From: Methanosphaera stadtmanae
Lineage (GTDB): Archaea > Methanobacteriota > Methanobacteria > Methanobacteriales > Methanobacteriaceae
Reading direction: 5' to 3'
Length of the DNA: 64,000 bases
NCBI GenBank assembly: GCA_015062805.1
Contig: SUTQ01000001.1
Coordinates: forward strand, 158,547 to 222,546
Shown here: positions 20,384 to 29,196 of the stretch, in pieces
Layout: every line of letters starts with the position of its first letter
Numbering within the stretch: position 1 is the first letter of the stretch
Position numbers and translations under genes: made by a program
The notes under the pieces: generated by a model
Told to the model about the DNA's origin: nothing
Seen by the model: the letters and a program-made list of their open reading frames with translations, nothing else
Database searches by the model: none

Positions 20384-20648
20384 TTCTTACTATTTTTATT
20401 ATTCAATTTAATTAATTTCATTTTTTTAAAATATGTTTTTCTATATTAATTTTTACTTTAAATCAATTTTTTAAATAGTAACATTAGTATATTAAGTTAA
20501 ACATAAATGATAAATAGAACATAATAATATGGATAATTATTATTTATTCTTATAATATTAAGAATTATTAATTCAATTAATATTCGTATTAAAAATACGT
20601 TTTAATTATTATTATTTATACAACAAAATAAACAAAGTAGGTGTCAAT
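20384..20648 (+). promoter_or_regulatory. pycB upstream region with CGTATT-AAA-AATACG palindrome
   Basis: No gene is seen here. A TTTATAC box near 20615-20621 is suitably placed for pycB. A perfect 6-bp inverted repeat with a 3-nt spacer (20585-20599) lies about 15 bp upstream of that box, a plausible activator or repressor site. The AGGTG ribosome site is at 20639-20643. Confidence 0.4.
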
Positions 20649-22355
20649 ATGCCAAAAGTAAAAATTATTGAAACAGCATTACGTGATGCTCACCAATCTT
20701 TAATTGCTACTAGAATGAGAACTGGGGATATGGTTCCGATTTTAGAAGAGATGGATAAAGTAGGATACTTCTCTCTAGAAGCATGGGGTGGGGCAACTTT
20801 TGATTCATGTATACGTTTTTTAAATGAAGATCCATGGGAACGATTAAGAACATTTAAAGATCATGTATCCAAAACACCACTTCAAATGTTATTAAGAGGA
20901 CAAAATTTAGTAGGTTATAAACATTATGCTGATGATTTTGTAAAAGCTTTTGTTGAAAAATCATATGAAAATGGTGTTGATGTATTCAGAATATTTGATG
21001 CATTGAATGATTCAAGAAACATGGAATTGTCTATTAAAACGGCAAAAGAACAAGGAGCATATGTACAAGGAACTATTAGTTACACAATCAGTCCGGTACA
21101 TACTATAGAAAAATATGTTGATTTTGCTAAAGAATTAGCTGCTATGGAATGTGATGCTATAACTATAAAAGATATGGCTGGTCTTATATCTCCTCAAGTT
21201 GCTACAGATTTAGTAACAGCATTAAAAGATGAATTGGATTTACCGGTAAATTTACATAGTCACTGTACTAGTGGAATGACTTTAATGAGTTATCAAGCAG
21301 CAGTTTCTGCTGGTGTGGACATGTTGGATACTGCAATATCTCCATTTTCTGGAGGTACAGCTCAACCACCAACAGAAAGTGTGGTTGCTGCTTTAGAATC
21401 AACTCCTTATGATACCGGAATTGATTTAAAAGCATTGTCAAAAATTAAAGATTATTTCGCTGGTCTCAATGAAAAATATAATGCACTTTTTGATCCGTTA
21501 GCATCTGCAGTTGATACTGATGTACTTATTTATCAAGTACCTGGTGGAATGTTATCTAATTTAGTATCTCAGTTGAAACAACAAGATGCTATTGATAAAT
21601 ATGAAGACGTGTTAGCAGAAATTCCTAAAGTACGTAAAGACTTAGGATACCCACCATTAGTAACCCCTACAAGTCAAATTGTTGGAGTTCAATCAGTAAT
21701 GAATGTATTGATGGGTGAAAGATATAAAAATGTAACCAAAGAAGTAAAAGATTATCTAAAAGGATACTATGGAAGAGCACCAGCTGAAATTAATCAAGAT
21801 TTATACAAAGAAGCTGTTGGTGATGAAGAACCAATAACTTGCAGGCCAGCAGATTTATTAGAACCTGAATTAGATAAAGCTCGTGCAAAATTAGAAGAAT
21901 TAAACTTACTTAAAAAAGATGAAGATGTTCTAACATATGCTATGTATCCTACTGTAGCTGAAAAATTCCTCAAAGGAGAAGCAGTTGCAGAAGGAATACC
22001 AGAACCTAAAGTGGAATATACAGCATCTAATATTCCTAATTCATATGAAGTGGAAGTAGATGGTGAAGTATTCAATGTAAAAATATTACCAACAGGTTAT
22101 ATGGAAATGGAACCTTCATCACAACAGATTAAGCCTTCAGTTGAAGGTGCATTAACATCAGCTATGCAAGGTATGATTGTAAAACTTAAAGTTAAAGTTG
22201 GCGATAAAGTCAATGAAGGAGATACTGTAGCAGTTCTTGAAGCAATGAAAATGGAAAATGATGTAAAAACAGATAAATCCGGTAAAATAACTGACATTTT
22301 CATAGCTGAAGGAGATACTGTTGAAAAAGATGATGTTTTGATGGTTATAGAATAA
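20649..22355 (+). CDS. pycB: Pyruvate carboxylase subunit B (carboxyltransferase and biotin carrier)
   Basis: The 568-aa transcarboxylase subunit of two-subunit archaeal pyruvate carboxylase, making oxaloacetate for biosynthesis. Residues ~1-280 form the HMGL-like barrel (ETALRDAHQSLIATRMRT; LHSHCTSGM metal site near 202). A conserved carboxylase domain follows. The C-terminal biotinyl domain carries the lysine in VLEAMKMENDV near residue 534. The biotin carboxylase subunit (pycA) is not in the window. Oxaloacetate decarboxylase alpha subunits are similar, but no membrane partner genes are nearby. Confidence 0.93.
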   Translation: MPKVKIIETALRDAHQSLIATRMRTGDMVPILEEMDKVGYFSLEAWGGATFDSCIRFLNEDPWERLRTFKDHVSKTPLQMLLRGQNLVGYKHYADDFVKAFVEKSYENGVDVFRIFDALNDSRNMELSIKTAKEQGAYVQGTISYTISPVHTIEKYVDFAKELAAMECDAITIKDMAGLISPQVATDLVTALKDELDLPVNLHSHCTSGMTLMSYQAAVSAGVDMLDTAISPFSGGTAQPPTESVVAALESTPYDTGIDLKALSKIKDYFAGLNEKYNALFDPLASAVDTDVLIYQVPGGMLSNLVSQLKQQDAIDKYEDVLAEIPKVRKDLGYPPLVTPTSQIVGVQSVMNVLMGERYKNVTKEVKDYLKGYYGRAPAEINQDLYKEAVGDEEPITCRPADLLEPELDKARAKLEELNLLKKDEDVLTYAMYPTVAEKFLKGEAVAEGIPEPKVEYTASNIPNSYEVEVDGEVFNVKILPTGYMEMEPSSQQIKPSVEGALTSAMQGMIVKLKVKVGDKVNEGDTVAVLEAMKMENDVKTDKSGKITDIFIAEGDTVEKDDVLMVIE

Positions 22356-22365
22356 CCACTTTTTT

Positions 22366-22926
22366 CTATTTTTTATACAAGATGGAAGTTATATTATTTA
22401 AATATTTAGGTAATACTCCATTAATTAGTAACAATTCAATATCAAAAATCTCTTTTAATATTTTTCTACTATCCATTCCGATAGATGCTAAGGAATAACG
22501 TCTAATTTCGGGATGTTTACATTTTGAATATAATTCTTTACAGTTTTCAGCACAATGATTACAAGGTCCAGTTAAACTTTGTGCTTTAGTATATTCTTTT
22601 TCGGATTTAAGAACTTTATCAACAACTTTTTGTTTTTCTTTAAAAAATGTATTATACAGTAATTCTTTCAATTCTTCGGAATCATAATCTTTTTTGTAAT
22701 CTTCAGGTTCAAAGAATAACTGGGTGACATGAATATCTATAAAATCATATTCATTTACAAATTTTTCAATGTTAATATTTAGGGGTGAACAGGAATAGTT
22801 AGTATCATAGCGAGGACACTCTTTACAGTATCCTTGAACTAATTCAAAATTATAAAAGTTATCAAAAAATTCTTTTGTAGTCAATGTTTTTTTATAATGT
22901 TTAACTTCGTAATCAATTTTTTTCAT
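22366..22926 (-). CDS. DUF2284-type Cys-rich metal-binding protein
   Basis: A 186-aa protein with Cys-rich motifs in two groups: CKECPRYDTNYSC at about residues 35-47 and GPCNHCAENCKELYSKCKHP at about 116-135. The pattern fits the DUF2284 predicted metal-binding family common in methanogens and anaerobes, likely binding an iron-sulfur cluster or zinc. Function is unknown. GAGGG precedes the ATG. It follows queC with a 2-nt gap and is the last gene of a larC-queC-DUF2284 operon. Confidence 0.75.
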   Translation of the reverse strand: MKKIDYEVKHYKKTLTTKEFFDNFYNFELVQGYCKECPRYDTNYSCSPLNINIEKFVNEYDFIDIHVTQLFFEPEDYKKDYDSEELKELLYNTFFKEKQKVVDKVLKSEKEYTKAQSLTGPCNHCAENCKELYSKCKHPEIRRYSLASIGMDSRKILKEIFDIELLLINGVLPKYLNNITSILYKK

Positions 22927-22928
22927 AG

Positions 22929-23615
22929 TTACCCTCTTATATATTCAGTAGAATCAACAATATTGGCATTAACAAAAGCTCTTTTTCTCCTTTTACATGA
23001 TTCACAGGTACCACAATGTTTGTCTTTACCTACATAACAGGAATAACTTAGATGCATGGGAGCATTCACTTCTTCTCCTTTTTTCACGATATCTTCCTTA
23101 TTCATATCAATAAGGGGGGCTTTGATTTCTATATCATCAAATGAACCATATTTGATTGTTTCGTTGAATGCATTTAAATATTCTTTTGAATTGTCTGGAA
23201 AAGTTCGGGCTTCCTCGTAATCCCATCCTACAATAATTATTTCTGCACCAATGCTTTCTGCATAAGCTAATGCAATACTACAAAAAACAGTATTTCTGGC
23301 AGGTACCCATACAGATTTCGCAGTTTCGATTGTAACCTCATAATTATCCAAGTCTGTTTCTTCAATTACGGGTATATCTTCATTGTTTGTTAAAGTTGAA
23401 TTGCTAATCTCATTTAACCAAGGTAAGTCGATTACAACATGTTTCATATTTAATTCTTCACAAATTAGTTTTGCATGTTTAATTTCTTGGGTTAAACTTT
23501 GCTGCCCATAATTGAATGTAATAGCAGTTAAATCATAATCTTTTGCATATATGCTTGTTGCAACAGTGCAATCTAATCCACCAGATAATACACTTATTCC
23601 TTTAGATTTAATCAT
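22929..23615 (-). CDS. queC: 7-cyano-7-deazaguanine synthase
   Basis: QueC makes preQ0 from 7-carboxy-7-deazaguanine with ATP and ammonia; in archaea preQ0 feeds archaeosine in tRNA. The 228-aa length is usual. The zinc site CGTCESCKRRKRAF is at the C-terminus (preceding Cys in SCYVGKDKHCG). The PP-loop reads LSGGLDC at residues 10-16, with Cys where SGGxDS has Ser. Its start overlaps the larC 3' end by 8 nt. RaSEA at 62.4 kb acts later in the same pathway. Confidence 0.93.
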   Translation of the reverse strand: MIKSKGISVLSGGLDCTVATSIYAKDYDLTAITFNYGQQSLTQEIKHAKLICEELNMKHVVIDLPWLNEISNSTLTNNEDIPVIEETDLDNYEVTIETAKSVWVPARNTVFCSIALAYAESIGAEIIIVGWDYEEARTFPDNSKEYLNAFNETIKYGSFDDIEIKAPLIDMNKEDIVKKGEEVNAPMHLSYSCYVGKDKHCGTCESCKRRKRAFVNANIVDSTEYIRG

Positions 23616-24837
23616 TTGAAATCCTTCTAATATTGATTTTGTAATCTTGTTCTACATATTCTTTCAAATCTTTGATAGGTATTTTTGTTTTTTCAGATAA
23701 TTTTTTTAAATCATCGTATTCTGCACTACATTTAATTATTTTTCCATCGAGTTCTCCTATTTTAAAGCGTATTTGTTCTATGTTGTCATTTATTTTAACA
23801 TTATGGATAACATTTTCTCTAATTGCAACTCCTCTGTGAACATGAGGTAATATTCTCACACCCAATGTTCCTGTTTCTTCCATTAAAATTTTAACTAAAT
23901 GATCGCTATCCTCTTTTTTAGCAATGACTTTGACAATATGTCCCGGACGATTCTTTTTCATAATTGTTGGGGTAATGCATACATCTCGTGCACCTTCATT
24001 TAATAAGGTATCATATAAATTTCCCAATATTTCTCCACTTAACGTGTCAATATTGGTTTCGAGAATAGAAATTTTATTCTCTTCAGATATATCTTCGGAT
24101 TTAATTATTCTAAGAGCATTTAATATTTTCAATTCTTTTGTACCTGATCCATATCCTATACTCTTGTTTTGAAGTAAAGGACTTGATGTTGTATATTCAT
24201 CAGTAATGTTTACTAATATGGCACAACCAGTGGGTGTTGCCAATTCAGTGTTAACATTTCCACCAAGAGTAGGTACATTTTTAAGAATATTTATCACAGC
24301 TGGTGCTGGGACCGGAAGAATACCGTGTTGAGTATTTACACTACCATTTCCAGTAGCAACAGGTAATGAATATACTTTTTCATCATCAAATTTTAATAAA
24401 TGGTATGCATATGAAGCACCAACGATATCTGCTACAGCATCTGCACAGCCTACTTCATGGAAATGTAATTCTTCTAAACTTTTTCCATGAACTTCTGATT
24501 CTGCATCGGCTAATGTTTTAAATATTTTTTTTGATAATTCAATACTATTAATTACAGTTTCGTTTTCAGAATATTTTTTTCGTGTTATCTCATCCAATTT
24601 GGTGATTATATCTATAAAATGTCTAACAGAATTATCTTGTGTTTGTATATTTGCATATGTTGTCATTACACCAGATTTTGATTTTTTTTCAATATCAACT
24701 GTTATATCTCCAAATTCTGTTACGTAATTGAGAATAACTTCTTTAACTTTTTCTTTATCTGCACCTAAATCAACAAATGCTCCAATAAACATGTTTCCAG
24801 ATAGTCCTGAAACTTGTGGATCTATGACTACAACCAT
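23608..24837 (-). CDS. larC: LarC-type nickel insertion protein
   Basis: LarC inserts nickel into the pincer nucleotide cofactor of lactate racemase-type enzymes. This 409-aa protein has the start VVVIDPQVSGLSGNMFIGAF, ELHFHEVGCADAVADIVG near residue 125, and a C-terminal ferredoxin-like part (ETGTLGVRILPHVHRGV). It is a single continuous ORF, whereas some bacteria need a programmed frameshift. No larA, larB or larE is seen in the window. AAGGAAG precedes the ATG. Confidence 0.87.
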   Translation of the reverse strand: MVVVIDPQVSGLSGNMFIGAFVDLGADKEKVKEVILNYVTEFGDITVDIEKKSKSGVMTTYANIQTQDNSVRHFIDIITKLDEITRKKYSENETVINSIELSKKIFKTLADAESEVHGKSLEELHFHEVGCADAVADIVGASYAYHLLKFDDEKVYSLPVATGNGSVNTQHGILPVPAPAVINILKNVPTLGGNVNTELATPTGCAILVNITDEYTTSSPLLQNKSIGYGSGTKELKILNALRIIKSEDISEENKISILETNIDTLSGEILGNLYDTLLNEGARDVCITPTIMKKNRPGHIVKVIAKKEDSDHLVKILMEETGTLGVRILPHVHRGVAIRENVIHNVKINDNIEQIRFKIGELDGKIIKCSAEYDDLKKLSEKTKIPIKDLKEYVEQDYKINIRRISND

Positions 24838-25088
24838 TTTTTTATTCTTCCTTAAAATTTATTGTATTACTATTTGTTGATTCATTTTTATAATTATTTT
24901 TAAATATTTTTAAATAACATTTTAGGAGACAATTATATAAAAATCTTTTAATATAATATAATTAGAGGAAAATAAAGCAATTCGGCTATTTAAAATCAAT
25001 TTTAATTTATTTAACTCAATAAACTTTAAAGTAATTTTAATTAAACAATATTTCAATTCTTTTTTAAAAACTAATGGAGTTAATATGA
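24838..25088. promoter_or_regulatory. Divergent larC / CbiZ-like gene promoter region
   Basis: 250 bp, A/T-rich. Several TATA-like stretches (for example around 24935-24965) are present. No gene, RNA or notable repeat was recognised. GGAG at 25076-25079 is the ribosome site of the next gene. Confidence 0.3.
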
Positions 25089-25604
25089 TTGAAGGTAAAT
25101 ATGGATGGAGTTACTGTCTCTAAAAAAGGCAATGGTATAATATTTAAAAGTGAAAATCCCTTTTATATTTTAGCTAATAGGGATTATTTTGACTTTAAGT
25201 ATATCAACGAATTTGATAATCATTATTATAATCAACCAAATCTTGAACGTATATTGGTAGAAAAAGATGGAATAAGCATAATAAGTACAGTGGAGTTTTT
25301 TGAGAAAAAATTTTTTACCAATATTACTGTTTTGCTTGATGTTGATTTAGATAATGTAACTTTATTGAATATTTACCGTACTGTTATAGAAACAATATCC
25401 ACAGTTTCATGGCAAGTAAATGCAATTAATAAAGATGAATTATCAAATAAACTGGGAAATTATTATAATATGATTTATATTGCATGTACGGGAAAATCTG
25501 AAAAAATTATTTCATTTGATATTTCATTATTTTATGAAGTAAAAGAATTGGTTGAGGACGCATTAACAAAATCTTTCAATAACTTGGGATATTTTAAAAA
25601 ATAA
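25089..25604 (+). CDS. Hypothetical protein, possibly divergent CbiZ-like (adenosylcobinamide amidohydrolase)
   Basis: A 171-aa soluble protein. No confident family. The strand-helix pattern around LLDVDLDNVTLLNIYRTVIE (residues ~83-102), YYNMIYIACTG (~127) and a C-terminal ELVEDALTKSF (~153) loosely follows the CbiZ cobinamide-salvage fold. It lies 14 nt upstream of cobS, a known neighbour of cbiZ in other archaea. The typical CbiZ catalytic surroundings are not clear, so this is an inference. The start may be TTG at 25089 (GGAG at 9 nt) or ATG at 25101. Confidence 0.4.
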   Translation: MKVNMDGVTVSKKGNGIIFKSENPFYILANRDYFDFKYINEFDNHYYNQPNLERILVEKDGISIISTVEFFEKKFFTNITVLLDVDLDNVTLLNIYRTVIETISTVSWQVNAINKDELSNKLGNYYNMIYIACTGKSEKIISFDISLFYEVKELVEDALTKSFNNLGYFKK

Positions 25605-25618
25605 ACATTGGTGATAAA

Positions 25619-26410
25619 ATGGATAATGATGATCATAGAGAATCGAAAACATTTGTTCATCCAACATTAAATGGTTTGTTGGGAATAATTTCTTTTTCAA
25701 CAAGAATTCCAGTTAATCGGATGGTGACAATTGAAGATATGGCAAGTAGTGTGGTGATATGGCCTTATGTAGGTTTATTAATAGGAATTTTTGGAGCAAT
25801 TTTGGCATATATTGCTCATATCCTATTGGGTCTAAACGCTATGCTTACATCAGTATTAATCTATGGATTTATAATATGGTTTACTGGATTTAACCATGTC
25901 GATGGAGTAATGGACATGGGTGATGGGTTAATGGTACATGGTGATTCTGAAAAACGATTAACTGTGATGAGAGATTCAATGGTTGGCACTGGGGGAATAT
26001 CAACATTTTTTATAGTTGCTAGTTTAACTTTGGCGGCATTGGCTTCAATACCTTCACAATTTTTAATACAATCAATAATATTGATGGAATTTGCTTCAAA
26101 GTTCAGTATGATTACATCAATGGTTATTGGAAAAGATGATACTAGAGGAATCGGTCGTTTAGTTAAATCAGGTATAAATTCTAAAGTTTTATTAATATTA
26201 GTAATCATAAATTCATTAATAGGATATTTAATATTGGGAATACCTGGGTTATGTGCAATTATTGTATCTGTATGTTCTGGATTGTACCTTGCACATATGG
26301 CTGACAATAAATTTGGTTGTGTAACAGGGGATATTATGGGGGCTTCTAACGAAATAGCTAGAGTAACCTCCTTAATCATGTTGATAATAACTTTTAATTT
26401 TGTGATATGA
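25619..26410 (+). CDS. cobS: Adenosylcobinamide-GDP ribazoletransferase
   Basis: CobS joins adenosylcobinamide-GDP and alpha-ribazole (phosphate) in the last membrane steps of cobamide synthesis. A 263-aa integral membrane protein with about six helices. It has the family N-terminus LNGLLGIISFSTRIPV, the catalytic acidic loop FNHVDGVMDMGDGLMVHG near residue 92, and GCVTGDIMGASNEI near 230. GGTGAT precedes the ATG. It lies between the CbiZ-like gene and trm56. Confidence 0.93.
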   Translation: MDNDDHRESKTFVHPTLNGLLGIISFSTRIPVNRMVTIEDMASSVVIWPYVGLLIGIFGAILAYIAHILLGLNAMLTSVLIYGFIIWFTGFNHVDGVMDMGDGLMVHGDSEKRLTVMRDSMVGTGGISTFFIVASLTLAALASIPSQFLIQSIILMEFASKFSMITSMVIGKDDTRGIGRLVKSGINSKVLLILVIINSLIGYLILGIPGLCAIIVSVCSGLYLAHMADNKFGCVTGDIMGASNEIARVTSLIMLIITFNFVI

Positions 26411-26420
26411 GGAAGATAAA

Positions 26421-26948
26421 ATGATAACAGTATTGAGATTAGATCATAGACTTGGGAGAGATACAAGAATTACAACACATGTATGTTTAACTGCAAGAGC
26501 TTTTGGTGCTGATAAAGTTATTTTAAGTGGTGAACGAGATAAACATATTATCGAATCTGTAGAACGTGTTGTTGATAATTGGGGTGGAGATTTCCAAGTG
26601 GAATATAATGAAAAATATTTGCCAGTTATTAAAGAACATAAAAGAAATGGTTATGAAATAATTCATTTAACTATGTATGGGAAACATGTAGAAGATGTAA
26701 TTCCGGATATTAGAGAAAATGGTAAAGATAAATTAATAATTGTTGGTGGTTCAAGAGTTCCAACAGAAGTTTATGAATTGGCTGACTGGAATTTAAGTGT
26801 CACTAATCAACCTCATTCTGAAGTTGCCGCTTTAGCAATATGTTTACATTATGTAATGGATGCAAAAGAACTAGATATTGCTTATGAGGATAGTAAAATG
26901 CAAATAATTCCGAACAATGAGCATAAAGAGGTTATAAAAAACAAATAA
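26421..26948 (+). CDS. trm56: tRNA (cytidine(56)-2'-O)-methyltransferase
   Basis: Archaeal aTrm56 of the SPOUT class methylates the ribose of C56 in the T loop. This 175-aa protein begins TVLRLDHRLGRDTRITTHV. It has HLTMYGKHVED near residue 93, LIIVGGSRVPTEVYELADWN near 110, and NQPHSEVAALAI near 134, which forms the knot. AGGAAG precedes the ATG. It is the last gene in the cobS run and is followed by T-rich sequence. Confidence 0.93.
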   Translation: MITVLRLDHRLGRDTRITTHVCLTARAFGADKVILSGERDKHIIESVERVVDNWGGDFQVEYNEKYLPVIKEHKRNGYEIIHLTMYGKHVEDVIPDIRENGKDKLIIVGGSRVPTEVYELADWNLSVTNQPHSEVAALAICLHYVMDAKELDIAYEDSKMQIIPNNEHKEVIKNK

Positions 26949-27021
26949 TCTCTGATTAACTTTTTTTAAAAATAGTTTTTTTTTATTGAAAAAATATTAA
27001 AGAAAAATAATTCTTTTACAA

Positions 27022-28125
27022 TTATCTTTCTAATTTTCCTTCTATAAATTCATCTACTTTATCATGAGCAATATCGTCAGGATATTGGATTGGTGGATGT
27101 TTCATTGTGTATGAGGATATTGAAGTCAGAGCACCACTAATATTTCTATTCAATGCTAACTTACAACATCTAATCGCGTCAATAACACATCCAGCACTAT
27201 TAGGGCTGTCTTCTACACTTAATCTCAATTCAATGTTCATCGGAACATCACCAAATGTTCTACCTTCCATACGTAAGAAACATAGTTTGTTATCTTTTTG
27301 CCAGGCAACATAATCACTTGGTCCGATATGTATATCATCCTCATCTAATCTGTGTGCTAATACTGATTGAACTGCTTCTGTTTTAGATTCTCTTTTTGAT
27401 GCTAATCTATCTCTATTTAACATATTTAAGAAGTCAGTGTTACCTCCAGTATTCAATTGGTAAGTTCTATCTAATCTTACTCCTCTATCTTTGAATAAAC
27501 TAGCTAATGTTCTATGTGTTATAGTTGCTCCTATTTGTGCTTTAATATCGTCACCAACACAAGGTAATCCTGCTTCTTTAAATTTATTTTCGTATTCAGG
27601 ATCACTTACAATAAATATTGGAACACAGTTTACAAAAGCAATACCTGCATCTAATGCACAATCAGCATAGAATTTTCCAGCTTTTTCTGAACCTACAGGT
27701 AAATAATTGACTAATATTTCTGCTCCACTTTCTTTTAATAAATCAACAATTTCTTCTTTAGTTTTTTCAGGTTCATCCGAAACAACAAAAGTGGCATCTT
27801 CTTTGAAATTACTCATGTGCGGTGCAACACCATCAAGTACTTGACCCATTGAAACTTTAACACCCATTTCTTTCATGTCTGGGTAAAATATGGTTGTACA
27901 ATTTGGTTTTGCATAAATTGCTTCACTTACATCTTTTCCGACTTTTCTTTTGTCGATGTCTATTGCTGCAACTACTTCAATATCTGAAGGTTTATATCCA
28001 TCAATTGACCAGTGCATTAATCCATCAACATCTTCCTCATTTTTATTTTCATAATAATATAATCCTTGGATTAATGAACTTGCACAGTTTCCTATTCCTA
28101 CAACTGCAATTTTTATTTTATCCAT
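27022..28125 (-). CDS. ino1: Inositol-3-phosphate synthase
   Basis: This enzyme makes L-myo-inositol-1-phosphate from glucose-6-phosphate using NAD, for archaeal inositol phospholipids. The 367-aa archaeal form has the Rossmann motif VVGIGNCASSLIQG at the N-terminus, NYLPVGSEKA near residue 137, GDDIKAQIGATITHR near 190 and LNTGGNTDFLNM near 218. AAAGGTGG precedes the ATG. It is monocistronic. Confidence 0.93.
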   Translation of the reverse strand: MDKIKIAVVGIGNCASSLIQGLYYYENKNEEDVDGLMHWSIDGYKPSDIEVVAAIDIDKRKVGKDVSEAIYAKPNCTTIFYPDMKEMGVKVSMGQVLDGVAPHMSNFKEDATFVVSDEPEKTKEEIVDLLKESGAEILVNYLPVGSEKAGKFYADCALDAGIAFVNCVPIFIVSDPEYENKFKEAGLPCVGDDIKAQIGATITHRTLASLFKDRGVRLDRTYQLNTGGNTDFLNMLNRDRLASKRESKTEAVQSVLAHRLDEDDIHIGPSDYVAWQKDNKLCFLRMEGRTFGDVPMNIELRLSVEDSPNSAGCVIDAIRCCKLALNRNISGALTSISSYTMKHPPIQYPDDIAHDKVDEFIEGKLER

Positions 28126-28250
28126 ATTTCCACCTTTGGTTATTTAATTCAGTATTACTCATGATTTGATATAGTATAAAAATTATATATTATCAATTCT
28201 TAATTAATTATTTTTAGTTATTACATAATAAATTTATTGTATTAGTTTAA

Positions 28251-29138
28251 TTAGAAATCTAATGATTTTGAAATTTTTGCACTCATATCATCTGCATGAT
28301 GTAATGCAATAGCTTCAGGAATCCTTGGATTAACAGATGAACCCCAACCTAAGTCAACATCACCATGATGACTTAAAAGAAGGTGCATTAAATTGATTTT
28401 AGTTTTTTCTGAAATATTCAATAAATTCATTTTTTCTTTAAGGATACAAGTGCCGATAAATATATGATCTAAAAAAATTCCTTTGTCGTTTATTTCAATT
28501 CGTTCTGTTTTATAATCATATGTTTCGATTTTACCTATATCATGTAATATTGCACCGCTGATTAACAAATCTTTATTAATATCTTCATATATTGTTGATA
28601 TGGTTTTACAAATTTCTACAACTTCGTTTGTATGAACTAATAATCCTCCTTTATAATTATGATGATATTTTTTTGCAGCTGGGGCAACGATAAATTTTTC
28701 AAAGAAGTCCTTATCTTGGAAAAATGAGGTTAATATTAATTTAAGTTCTTTATCTTCAATTTCATGTATTGTATTGATTAAATAATTTATATGACTATCT
28801 TGGTTTTCGATTTGAATAATAAAATCTTCTTCATTAAATTTATTGGCTAATACCAGTCTTTCTAATAAAATATTATATCTTTTTGAATCAGGAGGATATT
28901 CTTGAATTTTTCCTACAACATTATAGACTTTATTTTCTTCAATTTTTTCGAATTCTTTATATACTTTTTTGTTGAACATACGGCCAAATATTTGACCAGT
29001 TTTATCTTGTAAAATTAATTCTAAAAATGGTTTATTATTTTTAGTTCTTTTGATATTTTTTTCTATGATGAGAAATTGGCTGATAATCTTTCTACTTTCA
29101 TTGAATTTCTTAATATAATCTGCTTCTTTTTTTGGCAA
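28251..29138 (-). CDS. YhaM-like 3'-5' exoribonuclease (OB-fold plus HD domain)
   Basis: A 295-aa protein with an N-terminal OB-fold at about residues 20-95 (PFLELILQDKTGQIFGRMF) and an HD phosphohydrolase domain from about 150 (KGGLLVHTNEVVEIC; SGAILHDIGKIETYD; LLLSHHGD). This order is that of YhaM/CbfI nucleases acting on RNA or single-stranded DNA. The start is TTG at 29138 behind GAAGGAAG. It lies just upstream of the secretion genes, read in the same direction. Confidence 0.82.
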   Translation of the reverse strand: MPKKEADYIKKFNESRKIISQFLIIEKNIKRTKNNKPFLELILQDKTGQIFGRMFNKKVYKEFEKIEENKVYNVVGKIQEYPPDSKRYNILLERLVLANKFNEEDFIIQIENQDSHINYLINTIHEIEDKELKLILTSFFQDKDFFEKFIVAPAAKKYHHNYKGGLLVHTNEVVEICKTISTIYEDINKDLLISGAILHDIGKIETYDYKTERIEINDKGIFLDHIFIGTCILKEKMNLLNISEKTKINLMHLLLSHHGDVDLGWGSSVNPRIPEAIALHHADDMSAKISKSLDF

Positions 29139-29196
29139 TTTTCTTCCTTCATTAATTTATACTTTAATTTTTTATTTTTTAATTAATTAATGTTTT

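Noticed and set aside
23608-24837. Programmed frameshift in larC
   Set aside because: Some bacterial larC genes are split and joined by frameshifting, but here the gene is one continuous frame.
25861-26466. A 201-codon open frame antisense to cobS
   Set aside because: It lies wholly opposite a well-supported membrane protein gene, has no recognisable domain and no ribosome site; typical antisense artefact of codon use.
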